Positions 17,366 to 27,323 of a stretch of DNA of 38,592 bases are shown here, in pieces (the stretch's first letter is position 1; every line of letters starts with the position of its first letter). The stretch is from Bacillota bacterium. Its GTDB lineage: Bacteria; Bacillota; Dethiobacteria; DTU022; UBA8154. The position numbers and the translations under genes were made by a program. The stretch covers positions 1-38,592 of the forward strand of contig JAKORA010000058.1 of NCBI GenBank assembly GCA_029778075.1, given 5' to 3'. The notes below the pieces were generated by a model that had not been told where the DNA came from, searched no databases, and saw nothing but the letters and a program-made list of their open reading frames with translations.

Positions 17366-18229
17366 GTGATCGAGTTTACTAAAATGCACGGGTTGGGTAA
17401 TGATTTTATTGTTATTGACAATAGGGACGGAGGCCTGGCAGCTGACTACCTCTCCGGTATAGCTCCCGTTCTCTGCCGGAGACATTTCGGTATCGGAGCT
17501 GACGGTCTGGCTGTTTTAAGCAGTTCTTCGCAGGCTCCCTTTCGCATGCAAATTTTTAATGCGGACGGCAGTGAGGCGGAGATGTGCGGCAACGCGATCC
17601 GTTGCCTGGCCAGGTATGTTTGGGACAGGGGCTTCATTAAAGAGCAGACTTTTGCTTTTGAAACTGCCGCCGGGATTAAAGAGATAAATCTGCTCATACG
17701 CGGCCGGGAGGTTGAGGCCGTAAGGGTAGAGATGGGCTCGCCAATTCTGGAAAGCGACAAGATCCCTTTGCGCGGCCCTTCCCGCCGGGCTGTGGATGAA
17801 AAAATTAGGCTGGGGAATGAGGAGCTGCTTTTTACGGCTGTCAGTATGGGAAACCCTCACTGCGTGATTTTTATGCCTGCCCTGGAAGGAGTGCCCTGGC
17901 AGAGTTGGGGAGAGGCGTTGGAGCATAACCCCCTCTTTCCCAATAGGACTAATGTGGAATTTGTGGAAGTATTGAGTAGAGACAGGATAAAAGTAAAAGT
18001 TTGGGAGCGGGGCGCGGGCGCCACGCTGGCCTGCGGCACGGGGGCCTGCGCGGCGGTAGTGGCCGGCGTTTTAACCGGACGCCTGGGAAGCGCTGTCCGG
18101 GTCGATCTTCCTGGCGGCTCCCTGCAGATAAACTGGGAAAAGGACGGTAAAGTGTATATGGAAGGGCCTGCCGAAGAAGTTTTCAGCGGCAGGATCGAGA
18201 CGATTAAACTTCTGGAGGAGGCGAGGTAA
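17366..18229 (+). CDS. dapF: Diaminopimelate epimerase
   Basis: GTG start; FTKMHGLGNDFIVID, NADGSEAEMCGNAIRC, MGNPHCV, RTNVEFVEV, WERGAGATLACGTGACA. Confidence 0.97.
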   Translation: MIEFTKMHGLGNDFIVIDNRDGGLAADYLSGIAPVLCRRHFGIGADGLAVLSSSSQAPFRMQIFNADGSEAEMCGNAIRCLARYVWDRGFIKEQTFAFETAAGIKEINLLIRGREVEAVRVEMGSPILESDKIPLRGPSRRAVDEKIRLGNEELLFTAVSMGNPHCVIFMPALEGVPWQSWGEALEHNPLFPNRTNVEFVEVLSRDRIKVKVWERGAGATLACGTGACAAVVAGVLTGRLGSAVRVDLPGGSLQINWEKDGKVYMEGPAEEVFSGRIETIKLLEEAR

Positions 18230-18230
18230 G

Positions 18231-19406
18231 TTGGAGCGTCTTGCTGAGCGTATCCGTTTGCTGCCCAGGTATCTTTTTGCCGAGATTGACAAGAAAGTAA
18301 AGGCGGCGCAAGAAAAGGGAATTGACGTTATAAAGCTGGGGATCGGTGACCCTGATTCACCCACACCGGATTATATTGTCAAGCGCATGCAGGAGGAGGT
18401 AGCCAAACCCAGAAACCATACGTACCCGCCGGATGAAGGATTGAAGGAATTCAGAGAGGCGGTGGCGGACTATTACCTGCGACGGCATGGCGTGGAGCTG
18501 GACCCCCAGAAAGAAATTGTTCCGCTTATCGGCTCCAAGGAGGGAATTGCGCATATTTCTTTTTGTTTTACTGATCCCGGCGATGTAAACCTGGTTCCGG
18601 ACCCGGGTTATCCCGTTTACGGAATTGGCACGCTTTTTGCCGGAGGAGTTCCTCAGTATATGCCTTTATTAAAAGAGCGGCGCTTTCTGCCTGATTTGCG
18701 GAGTGTGCCGGTGGAAGCCGCCCGCCGGGCCAAGCTGTTATTTCTTAATTATCCCAACAACCCAACCGGCGCTGTGGCAACCAAGGAATTTTTTACCGAA
18801 GTTATAGATTTTGCCAGGGAGTACAATCTCCTTGTCTGTCATGATGCCGCCTATAATGAGATTGCCTTTGACGATTACCGCCCCGTCAGTTTCCTGGAGG
18901 TGCCCGGGGGAAAAGATGTGGCCATTGAATTCGGCTCTCTCTCCAAGACTTTTAATATGACCGGCTGGCGGATCGGCTATGCCGTGGGTAACAGTACGGC
19001 TGTGGAAGCGCTGTACCGCTTCAAAACCAATGTTGATTCGGGCCTTTTTCAGGCTATCCAGTATGCCGGTGTGGAAGCTTTTACCAATCCGCAGATGGGT
19101 CCTTTCCTGGAAAAGTTGCGGGAGCTGTACCGCAGAAGGAGAGATATAGTGGTCAGGGCTCTGCAGGAGGCGGGGTGGGACCTGGAAGCTCCCAAAGCAA
19201 CTTTTTATGTTTGGGCCCCCGTCCCCCCAGGCTACAGCTCGCAGGAATTTGTTACTTATTTGCTGGAAAAGACGGGTGTCGTGGTAACGCCCGGGAGCGG
19301 GTTCGGGAAATTTGGAGAGGGGTATTTCCGTATAGCCCTGACCGTGAACGAAGAGCGATTACAGGAAGCCATGGAACGCATTAAAAATGCCATCAGGTTC
19401 AGCTAG
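18231..19406 (+). CDS. dapL: LL-diaminopimelate aminotransferase-like class I/II aminotransferase
   Basis: TTG start; GIGDPDSPTPDYIVKRMQ, GSKEGIAHISFCFTDPGDVNLVPDPGYPVY, LNYPNNPTGAVA, SLSKTFNMTGWRIGYAVG; sits in a dap/lys operon. Confidence 0.92.
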   Translation: MERLAERIRLLPRYLFAEIDKKVKAAQEKGIDVIKLGIGDPDSPTPDYIVKRMQEEVAKPRNHTYPPDEGLKEFREAVADYYLRRHGVELDPQKEIVPLIGSKEGIAHISFCFTDPGDVNLVPDPGYPVYGIGTLFAGGVPQYMPLLKERRFLPDLRSVPVEAARRAKLLFLNYPNNPTGAVATKEFFTEVIDFAREYNLLVCHDAAYNEIAFDDYRPVSFLEVPGGKDVAIEFGSLSKTFNMTGWRIGYAVGNSTAVEALYRFKTNVDSGLFQAIQYAGVEAFTNPQMGPFLEKLRELYRRRRDIVVRALQEAGWDLEAPKATFYVWAPVPPGYSSQEFVTYLLEKTGVVVTPGSGFGKFGEGYFRIALTVNEERLQEAMERIKNAIRFS

Positions 19407-19488
19407 CGGCTCCAATAAAGTGACCTTAATTCCCGGTGTTTAATATTATATGATTATAAAACTATTAAACAGATGAGGAGATGGTTGC

Positions 19489-20508
19489 ATGAGCAGATAT
19501 AATGTCGCCATTGTCGGTGTTACAGGCATGGTAGGGCAGGCGTTTATAAAGATTTTGCAGGAGCGGAAATTTCCTGTAAAGGGCTGGAAACTTCTGGCCT
19601 CCTCCCGCTCTGCCGATAAAAAAATACGTATCGCCGGCAGGGATTATACCGTTGAAGAAGCCAGGCCTGATTCTTTTGCCGGGGTCGACTTTGCCTTTTT
19701 CAGTGCCGGTGGTGATATCAGCCTGCAGCTTGCTCCTGAAGCTGTCAAGAGGGGAGCTATTGTGGTGGATAACAGCAGCGCTTTCCGCATGGATCCCGAG
19801 GTACCGCTGGTCGTTCCCGAGGTGAATGCGGAGGCTGTTTCGTCTCATAAAGGGATTATCGCCAATCCCAATTGCTCGACTATCCAGATGGTTGTCGCCC
19901 TGCAGCCCCTGCACCTGGCAGCAGGGTTGAAAAGAGTGGTTGTGGCCACGTATCAATCTGTTTCCGGCGCCGGCAAGGAGGCTGTAGACGAGTTGGCGGC
20001 GCAAAGTTTGGCGGTCTTATCCAAAAAAGAGCTAGTAAAAGAGTATATCCCCTATAAAGCTGCGGGCAGGCACCACCAGATCGCTTTTAATATGGTGCCC
20101 CATATCGATATTTTTGAAGAAGACGATTATACCAAAGAAGAAATGAAGCTGATCAGAGAAACCCGCAAGATCATGGGGCTGCCCGACCTGCCGGTAACGG
20201 CAACCACTGTCAGGGTGCCGGTGTTCAACGGCCACTCGGAAGCTGTGAACGTGGAGCTTAACAACCCCCTTTCACCGCAGGAGGCCCGCGAGGTGCTGGC
20301 CAAGGCTCCCGGGGTAGTTGTCTGGGATAATCCCTCTGATTTATTATACCCTATGCCTGTTGATACCGAAGGCCGGGATGAGGTCTTTGTCGGACGTATA
20401 CGCTACGATCGTAGCGTTCCTCACGGTTTAAACTTATGGATTGTCGCCGATAACATTCGTAAAGGCGCTGCCACGAACTCTATTCAGATCGCGGAGTTGC
20501 TTATCTAG
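19489..20508 (+). CDS. asd: Aspartate-semialdehyde dehydrogenase
   Basis: VAIVGVTGMVGQAFIKIL, DNSSAFRMDPEVPLVVPEVN, ANPNCSTIQMVVAL, PVFNGHSEAVN. Confidence 0.97.
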   Translation: MSRYNVAIVGVTGMVGQAFIKILQERKFPVKGWKLLASSRSADKKIRIAGRDYTVEEARPDSFAGVDFAFFSAGGDISLQLAPEAVKRGAIVVDNSSAFRMDPEVPLVVPEVNAEAVSSHKGIIANPNCSTIQMVVALQPLHLAAGLKRVVVATYQSVSGAGKEAVDELAAQSLAVLSKKELVKEYIPYKAAGRHHQIAFNMVPHIDIFEEDDYTKEEMKLIRETRKIMGLPDLPVTATTVRVPVFNGHSEAVNVELNNPLSPQEAREVLAKAPGVVVWDNPSDLLYPMPVDTEGRDEVFVGRIRYDRSVPHGLNLWIVADNIRKGAATNSIQIAELLI

Positions 20509-20633
20509 TGCTTGACTCAGCGGCCGGTTAGTGTGAGTCATGGTATGAGGCGAAGCGGCCGCAAAGCCAGACAAACTGGAGGATCATTAAAGCATTATTA
20601 TACTGTTTTTTATTTTACTCGAGGTGAGAAACA

Positions 20634-21866
20634 TTGAAAATTTTAGTGCAAAAATTTGGAGGGACTTCTGTAACCACCCCCAAAAAAAGGGAGCTAATCT
20701 ACCATCGTGTCAAGGACGCCCTAGAGGAAGGTTTCAAGGTGGTGGTGGTTGTTTCGGCCATGGGGAGGAAGGGAGATCCTTATGCCACCGATACGCTCAG
20801 ATCCCTGGCTCTGCAGGAGTACAGCGATGTTTCTTTGAGAGATCTCGACCTAATCATGTCCTGCGGTGAGGTGATATCTGCTGTGGTCGTCGCCGCTGCC
20901 CTGAGCGCCAGGGGAATACCTGCCCGGGCTCTGACGGGTTCCCAGGCGGGTTTTCTAACAGACGGTCACTATAGCGAAGCGGAAGTTGTGGACTGCCAGC
21001 CCGCCAGGATAATAGAGCTTTTACAGCATAATGAAGTCCCCGTGGTAGCGGGTTTCCAGGGTGCCGATCCCATGGGGGAAATCAACACGCTGGGCCGGGG
21101 CGGTAGCGATACTACGGCGGTAATCCTGGGAGCGGCCCTGGAGGCTGATAAGGTGGAGATATATACTGATGTATCCGGTATCATGACCGCGGATCCTCTA
21201 ATTTTGAAGGAGGCCAGGGTTATCCAGCAGATTACATACGGCGAGGTCTTTCAGCTTGCCCATGAGGGGGCAAAGGTTATACATCCTCGGGCCGTTGAAG
21301 TAGCCATGCGCAACAATGTCTGCGTTGTAGTAAGAAATCCGGAAGACCCCGGTACCGGCACTCTGATAACCGCCGAGTCTTCTTTAAGAGGGGGAGGGTA
21401 CAGCACCCGGGGGCGAAGGGCCGTCACCGGAATAGCGCACTATACAAATCTGGTGCAGTTTTTAGTTAAGTTTGAGCAGCCTGCCCCATCCAAGGAGCTG
21501 GAAATGTTTCAGCGTATCGGGGAAGCAGGGGTAAATATTGACTTAATCAGCGTATTCCCGTTGATGAAAGCCTTTATTGTTAAAGATGAGCATTGTTACA
21601 AGGTTGAAAATATCTTGAAAGAGCTGGAGATTCCCTACACGATGGAGAAGGACTGCGCCAAAGTTTCGGTGGTGGGTGTCGGTATGCACAATATACCCGG
21701 GGTAATGGCCAGGGTGGTAAGGGCGCTCAATGAGCAGGAGGTAGAAATTAAACAAACCGGAGATTCCAATATAAGCATTTCCCTGCTGATCAAGCAGCAG
21801 GACCTGCATAAGGCCATAAAAACTCTCCACGATCATTTTTACCTCTCCAATTGCGATTTTTCCTGA
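20634..21866 (+). CDS. lysC: Aspartate kinase
   Basis: TTG start; VQKFGGTSVTTP, LGRGGSDTTAVILGAALEADKVEIYTDVSGIMTADP, C-terminal ACT-type regulatory region. Confidence 0.96.
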   Translation: MKILVQKFGGTSVTTPKKRELIYHRVKDALEEGFKVVVVVSAMGRKGDPYATDTLRSLALQEYSDVSLRDLDLIMSCGEVISAVVVAAALSARGIPARALTGSQAGFLTDGHYSEAEVVDCQPARIIELLQHNEVPVVAGFQGADPMGEINTLGRGGSDTTAVILGAALEADKVEIYTDVSGIMTADPLILKEARVIQQITYGEVFQLAHEGAKVIHPRAVEVAMRNNVCVVVRNPEDPGTGTLITAESSLRGGGYSTRGRRAVTGIAHYTNLVQFLVKFEQPAPSKELEMFQRIGEAGVNIDLISVFPLMKAFIVKDEHCYKVENILKELEIPYTMEKDCAKVSVVGVGMHNIPGVMARVVRALNEQEVEIKQTGDSNISISLLIKQQDLHKAIKTLHDHFYLSNCDFS

Positions 21867-21890
21867 TACCGGCGACCCTGCCGGCCCAAG

Positions 21891-21932
21891 CCCTTATTTA
21901 AGTTAATTTTTCTAAAAATGAAGGGTTTTTTT
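21891..21932 (+). terminator. Probable rho-independent terminator after lysC
   Basis: CCCTT...AAGGG arms followed by TTTTTTT; the stem is interrupted by mismatches. Confidence 0.55.
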
Positions 21933-21984
21933 GGGGTAAAAAAGAATAATATATTTTATTTACCGAATCTTGGGAGGTAAAATC

Positions 21985-22632
21985 TTGCACCGGCAATCAG
22001 TATACCTGGTTATTTTGTCCTTATTACTGGTCGGTCTGGGTTTCTTCCTGGGCCAGTATTATGCTTTGGCCAAGGGAATGCTGTGGCAAGCAACCAAGAT
22101 TGTGTGGAGCGCAAATGATTCTCCATCGCCTGGTTCTGTAGAAAAAGGGGATAAATTATTTCTTCACATTTCGGGGAATACAACCCAGTTGCAAGAATTG
22201 GAAGAGCATTCAACACAAGAAGCGACGGAGTTGCAATTCCCCTCCAAGGTTGACAACCTTTACATCGAAAAAATTATTTCCGGGAAAGAGGCTCTGGAGC
22301 ATTCGCAAAACATCTTCGGAACGGAAGCACCTGTGAAAAGATTATTTATACCGTATTACAGCAGTAGCGAGAACCAGGTTGTTGTGTGGGTTTTTGAAAT
22401 GAATTCTTCCCTGGAAGCACGCCAGTATACGGAGAAAATAAACCAGTATATTAAGGAAAGCGAGACATGCAGCAACTCCGGCTCTTTCTTTTTGCAAAAT
22501 GTAGAAGTTAATTACGTGGAAGGATTAAATTACGATAATTATTACTATTGTAAAAATAATATTATCTACTGGATCACGCTGGCAGCAAAAGATCCTATGC
22601 CCCTGTTTTTAAGATTTTACGAGCTTTTTTAA
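21985..22632 (+). CDS. Hypothetical protein with N-terminal membrane anchor
   Basis: Likely TTG start at 21985 after GGGAGGT; SVYLVILSLLLVGLGFFLGQYYALA hydrophobic helix, then an extracytoplasmic-like domain with no family recognised. Confidence 0.7.
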   Translation: MHRQSVYLVILSLLLVGLGFFLGQYYALAKGMLWQATKIVWSANDSPSPGSVEKGDKLFLHISGNTTQLQELEEHSTQEATELQFPSKVDNLYIEKIISGKEALEHSQNIFGTEAPVKRLFIPYYSSSENQVVVWVFEMNSSLEARQYTEKINQYIKESETCSNSGSFFLQNVEVNYVEGLNYDNYYYCKNNIIYWITLAAKDPMPLFLRFYELF

Positions 22633-22659
22633 GCCGCCTGCTTCCCTGCCTTCCTGTTA

Positions 22660-22689
22660 TTGACAACATATTTTTATTCGTGCTAAAAT
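22660..22689 (+). promoter_or_regulatory. Putative promoter of the hisA-hisF-hisI operon
   Basis: TTGACA, 18 nt spacer, TAAAAT (22684-22689). Confidence 0.6.
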
Positions 22690-22753
22690 CGTGGGGCTGC
22701 AGGAATACCTGAGGGCAGCTATTTTTATTTTGACTTTGGAAGGATGATCAAAG

Positions 22754-23479
22754 ATGCAGGTTATACCGGCGATTGATCTTCAGGGAGGCAAATGCGTCCG
22801 CCTTTTGAGGGGAGAGAGAAACAAGCAGACTGTTTACAGCCTTAACCCTGTAGAAGTGGCGCTTAGCTGGCAGTCACAGGGAGCGAGGTTGCTGCATGTG
22901 GTAGATCTTGACGGGGCCTTTGAAGGGATACCGTTAAATTCGTCTGTTATCGCGCAGATAGCCTCGGCGGTGGATATACCTGTGCAACTGGGGGGCGGTA
23001 TAAGAGATAAGTTTACAGTTGAGAACGCCTTTAAACTTGGCGTTGAAAAGGTTATACTGGGTACAGTTGCGGCAGAAAAACCGGAGCTAGTAAAAGAGCT
23101 GACCGCCCTTTACGGAGAGAAGATTGTCGTGGGTATTGATGCCCGTGAAGGTATTGTCGCCGTCAGGGGCTGGGTGAAGGGAACCGGAAAGAGGGCTGTA
23201 GAGCTGGCCCTGGAGATGCAGCAGTACGGTGTGAAAGAAATCATTTATACCGATATTTTCCGGGATGGAACCCTGGAGGGGCCCAACATTGAGGCCCTGA
23301 GTTTTATGGCAAGGTCCCTGGAGATACCTCTTATTGCCGCCGGTGGAATTTCTTCTCTCCGGGATTTACATGACGTAAAGGAGTTGGAGCCGCTGGGCGT
23401 AACCGGTGTAATTGTCGGACAGGCTCTTTACAGCGGCAGGTTTACCCTCAGGGATGCCATCACGGAATGCGGGGAATAA
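22754..23479 (+). CDS. hisA: ProFAR isomerase HisA
   Basis: MQVIPAIDLQGGKCVRLLRG, VQLGGGIRD, AAGGISSLRDL. Confidence 0.95.
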   Translation: MQVIPAIDLQGGKCVRLLRGERNKQTVYSLNPVEVALSWQSQGARLLHVVDLDGAFEGIPLNSSVIAQIASAVDIPVQLGGGIRDKFTVENAFKLGVEKVILGTVAAEKPELVKELTALYGEKIVVGIDAREGIVAVRGWVKGTGKRAVELALEMQQYGVKEIIYTDIFRDGTLEGPNIEALSFMARSLEIPLIAAGGISSLRDLHDVKELEPLGVTGVIVGQALYSGRFTLRDAITECGE

Positions 23480-23521
23480 AAATTACCTTATAAAGAATGT
23501 CTCCTTGGGGAGGGAGGTTAA

Positions 23522-24286
23522 ATGTTGGCCAAGCGAATAATTCCCTGCCTGGATGTGAAAGAAGGAAGGGTGGTTAAAGGTATAAAATTTGTTGATTTGA
23601 AAGATGCCGGCGATCCGGTAGAGTTAGCCGGTTTTTATGATAAATCCGGCGCCGATGAGCTGGTATTTCTCGATATCACGGCTTCTCACGAGGGAAGGGA
23701 AACCATGGTGGACGTGGTTAAGAGAACGGCCCGGGAAGTGTCTATTCCTTTTACTGTAGGCGGAGGCATCGGCTCTATTGAGCAGATGCGGACTATTCTT
23801 GAGGCTGGCGCAGATAAGATCTCTTTAAATACGGCCGCGGTAGAAAACCCCGGACTGGTCAGGGAGGCCGCCCGGATCTTTGGCAGCCAGTGTGTTACCG
23901 TGGCCATTGATGCCCGCTGGAATGAAAGGATGCAGGACTGGGAAGTTTATACACATGGCGGCAGGAAAGCGACGGGGATGTCCGCGGTTGACTGGGCCGC
24001 CAGGGTGGAGGCTCTGGGTGCAGGAGAAATATTGCTGACCAGTATGGATGCGGACGGCGGACAGAGCGGCTTTGATATCCCCCTTAACAGGGCAGTCTGT
24101 GAAAAAGTCACTATTCCGGTTATTGCTTCCGGTGGAGCGGGAAAGATGGAAGATTTCGCCCGGGTCCTGAAAGAGGGTAAAGCTGATGCGGCCCTTGCTG
24201 CCTCAGTATTTCATTACCGCCGTTTTTCCATTAGAGAGCTAAAAAAATATCTGGCAGAACAGGGGTTGGAGGTGCGTTTGACATGA
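23522..24286 (+). CDS. hisF: Imidazole glycerol phosphate synthase cyclase subunit HisF
   Basis: [61 protein letters not shown]. Confidence 0.97.
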   Translation: MLAKRIIPCLDVKEGRVVKGIKFVDLKDAGDPVELAGFYDKSGADELVFLDITASHEGRETMVDVVKRTAREVSIPFTVGGGIGSIEQMRTILEAGADKISLNTAAVENPGLVREAARIFGSQCVTVAIDARWNERMQDWEVYTHGGRKATGMSAVDWAARVEALGAGEILLTSMDADGGQSGFDIPLNRAVCEKVTIPVIASGGAGKMEDFARVLKEGKADAALAASVFHYRRFSIRELKKYLAEQGLEVRLT

Positions 24287-24642
24287 TCTCTTTTGACGCT
24301 GAACTTAATAAGCTTGCTTTTGACAAATATGAGCTTTTACCGGCTGTTGTGCAAGATTACTTAAACGGCGATGTTCTCATGGTTGCCTATATGAATAGAG
24401 AATCACTCGCTAAAACACTTGAAACGGGTTACACTTGTTTTTGGAGCCGCAGCAGGCAGACCCTCTGGCAGAAGGGGGAAACCTCGGGAAATACCCAGGC
24501 TGTGAAAGAAATACTGTACGATTGTGATGCCGATACTCTCCTGATTAAAGTTCTGCAAAAAGGGCCGGCCTGCCATACAGGAGAGAGGAGTTGCTTTTAC
24601 CGTCATCTTCAACTGCCGGATGTTTCCGGGAACCGGGGGTGA
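24283..24642 (+). CDS. hisI: Phosphoribosyl-AMP cyclohydrolase HisI
   Basis: [64 protein letters not shown]; no HisE domain. Confidence 0.95.
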   Translation: MISFDAELNKLAFDKYELLPAVVQDYLNGDVLMVAYMNRESLAKTLETGYTCFWSRSRQTLWQKGETSGNTQAVKEILYDCDADTLLIKVLQKGPACHTGERSCFYRHLQLPDVSGNRG

Positions 24643-24677
24643 CCATATCCGCGAACTTATTGCGGGGAGGCGACGCT

Positions 24678-25169
24678 ATGGAGTTGCCGGGATGGAAACA
24701 GTATCTTATTGAGGTTTCTTCAGGTTTTGTGCTCCTTTCTTTTAGTAATGAGGGTATATACAGCCTTTCTTTAATGCGGGGAAGGCCGCTTATGGCCGGG
24801 TCTGCTGCTGAAAAAGCGGAGCTGTACTGGCCTGAGCTTGAGCGGGAAATCAGGGGTTATTTTAACGGCTTCCCGATAAGAGGTGACTATCCTTTGATTA
24901 TGAGCGGTTATTCCCCATGGACCCAAAAAATTTTGCAGCTTACGAAGGAGATTCCCCACGGCGAAACGATTACTTATAAACAGTTGGCGGAAAGGGCCGG
25001 TGTTCCGGCTGGGGCCAGGGCCGCGGGCCAGGCACTGGCGCGCAACCGCACGCCTCTCCTTATCCCCTGCCACAGGGTTGTGGCGCAGGGGGGCAAGCTG
25101 GGAGGCTTTACGGGTGGTATTGACTGGAAAAAAGAGCTTTTGGCGCTGGAAGGAATTACTGGATTATAA
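24678..25169 (+). CDS. ogt: Methylated-DNA--[protein]-cysteine S-methyltransferase family protein
   Basis: IPHGETITYKQLAERAGVPAGARAAGQALARNRTPLLIPCHRVVAQGGKLGGFTGG with PCHRV active site; ATG at 24678 after GGGGAGG. Confidence 0.92.
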   Translation: MELPGWKQYLIEVSSGFVLLSFSNEGIYSLSLMRGRPLMAGSAAEKAELYWPELEREIRGYFNGFPIRGDYPLIMSGYSPWTQKILQLTKEIPHGETITYKQLAERAGVPAGARAAGQALARNRTPLLIPCHRVVAQGGKLGGFTGGIDWKKELLALEGITGL

Positions 25170-25249
25170 TTAATTATCTAGAGAGGACAGGATAATAAAC
25201 CGGAAAAAAGCATTACTGCAAATATGTTAAAATTGTGCAGGTGTAACAA

Positions 25250-25930
25250 ATGGAAGGAAAAAGCCCGAGGCTGTTAACCTTTAATGAAATTCGCAATAAT
25301 CCTGCCATCATAACCTATATTCGCAAGGCCAATGAATACCTGGGTGTGCTGGGCTATACAGAACACGGTTTCCGTCATACTGAATTGGTTGCCGTTACAG
25401 CGCGCCGGATACTGATGGAGCTGGGTTATAGTGCCAGGGAAGCCGAGCTGGCAGCAATCGCCGGCTACCTGCATGATATTGGCAATATCGTGGAGCGCAC
25501 TCATCATTATTTTATCGGTGCCCTGATGGCCATGAATATCTTAAAGGAACTGGGCATGGAGGAGAAAGAGATTGCGGAGGTGGCGGCCGCTATCGGCAAC
25601 CATGACGAACGCTATGGACATCCTGTGAACAATATTTCAGCGGCGGTAATACTGGCCGATAAAGCCGATGTCCACAGGTCGAGGGTCCGCAACAGGGATT
25701 TTGCCACCTTTGACATTCATGACCGTGTTAACTATGCCGCGGAAGAATCGGAGCTGGAGCTGGACCCTGTTAACAGGGTTATTACATTGAAACTCAAGAT
25801 TGATACGCGGATCAGCAGGGTCATGGAGTACTTTGAAATTTTTTTAAGCCGGATGATGCTGTGCCGCCGTGCTGCAGATTTTCTTAGAGCGCGTTTTGCT
25901 CTTGTTATTAACGAGACCCAACTCCTGTAA
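25250..25930 (+). CDS. HD-domain phosphohydrolase family protein
   Basis: GFRHTELVAVTARRI...LAAIAGYLHDIGNIVERTHH...NHDERYG: conserved H...HD pattern; 226 aa. Confidence 0.85.
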   Translation: MEGKSPRLLTFNEIRNNPAIITYIRKANEYLGVLGYTEHGFRHTELVAVTARRILMELGYSAREAELAAIAGYLHDIGNIVERTHHYFIGALMAMNILKELGMEEKEIAEVAAAIGNHDERYGHPVNNISAAVILADKADVHRSRVRNRDFATFDIHDRVNYAAEESELELDPVNRVITLKLKIDTRISRVMEYFEIFLSRMMLCRRAADFLRARFALVINETQLL

Positions 25931-26093
25931 TGTTTCTGTTTCCCGTTTTATTAAGGCTATATAATATGTGCTAAAGAGTGGTCCAATGCTTCTAATATTT
26001 TTATAAACCCATTTTCATCCATTGTGTGTCCATAAAAAAGATGATATTATGAAGTTTAGTTTATCAACCGTCTCAGGCAGGAGGAGGATTGAC

Positions 26094-27323
26094 GTGAAAA
26101 GACGAACCAGGACGAGCCCCGTGTTTTTTATTGTTCTCTCTCTGGTGCTGGTAGCAGCATCAGCCTTATTTTTAGCCAACTGGGAAAGGTATATAAAAAA
26201 AGGCCTTGACCTGGAAGGTGGGGTTTATATTCTTTATGAGGCCAAATCTATTGGAGATACGGAAGTGGATTATGACGCTATCCAGAGGGCGATGACGATT
26301 ATTCGCAACAGGATTGACGAGCTGGGTTTGAAGGAACCCGTATTGCAGCCTGAAGGAGAAAGGCGTATCAGAATAGAGCTGCCGGGAGTAGAAGATCAGG
26401 CTCAGGCCAGGGAGATAATCGGGAAAACGGCCCAGTTGACTTTTATCAGCCCCGAGGGTGATGTTTTGCTCACTGGCGGAGATTTAAAAACAGCTTACTT
26501 TACCCGCAGCCAACGCAATGAACCGCTGGTCGCGCTGGAGTTTAGCGATGAAGGAAAGGAAAAATTTGCCGAGGCCACGGAGAAATACCTGGGCAAGCAA
26601 ATTGCCATTGCACTCGATAACGAGTTGATCTCCGCTCCCACGGTACAGGCTGTTATAAAGGATGGAAACGCGGTTATTACGAATATTCCCACGGCGGAAG
26701 AGGCAAGCGCTCTTGCCCTGCTGCTGCGCTCCGGCGCCCTTCCCGTTGAACTGGTGGAGCTGGAGACACGTTCCGTGGGACCGGTGCTGGGCGAAAATGC
26801 CCTTAAGCTGAGCCTGTCTGCCGGCCTAATCGGATTGGGGGTAGTAATGCTCTTCATGCTTTTTTATTACAAATTTGCCGGGTTAATTGCGGATATCAGT
26901 CTGGTAGTGTATATGGCGATAGTATTTTTGGCCCTGATGCTTTTTAACGCTACTTTAACGCTTCCCGGAATTGCCGGCTTGATCCTTTCTATCGGTATGG
27001 CGGTGGATGCCAATATTCTCATCTTTGAACGTATCAAGGAAGAACTGCAGAGCGGGAAGACTACTTTTACAGCCATAAATGCCGGTTTTAGCCGGGCTCT
27101 GAGTGCCATTATCGATTCCAATATTACCACCATTATTGCCGCTGTGGTGCTCTTGATTATTGCCAGCGGGACGATACGGGGTTTTGCTATGACGCTGCTG
27201 ATCGGTATTTCCGCAAGTTTCCTATCAGCAATCTATTTAACGCGGTTTCTACTTCGCCTGGCGGTGCGTTCCCGGTTGATTAAAAGCGCCGCCTATCTGG
27301 GTGTTAGGGGGGGTGTCCAATGA
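26094..27323 (+). CDS. secD: Protein translocase subunit SecD
   Basis: GLDLEGGVYILYEA, IRIELPGVEDQAQAREIIGKTAQL, multi-TM C-terminus with AVDANILIFERIKEEL; likely GTG start at 26094 after GGAGGAGG. Confidence 0.96.
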   Translation: MKRRTRTSPVFFIVLSLVLVAASALFLANWERYIKKGLDLEGGVYILYEAKSIGDTEVDYDAIQRAMTIIRNRIDELGLKEPVLQPEGERRIRIELPGVEDQAQAREIIGKTAQLTFISPEGDVLLTGGDLKTAYFTRSQRNEPLVALEFSDEGKEKFAEATEKYLGKQIAIALDNELISAPTVQAVIKDGNAVITNIPTAEEASALALLLRSGALPVELVELETRSVGPVLGENALKLSLSAGLIGLGVVMLFMLFYYKFAGLIADISLVVYMAIVFLALMLFNATLTLPGIAGLILSIGMAVDANILIFERIKEELQSGKTTFTAINAGFSRALSAIIDSNITTIIAAVVLLIIASGTIRGFAMTLLIGISASFLSAIYLTRFLLRLAVRSRLIKSAAYLGVRGGVQ

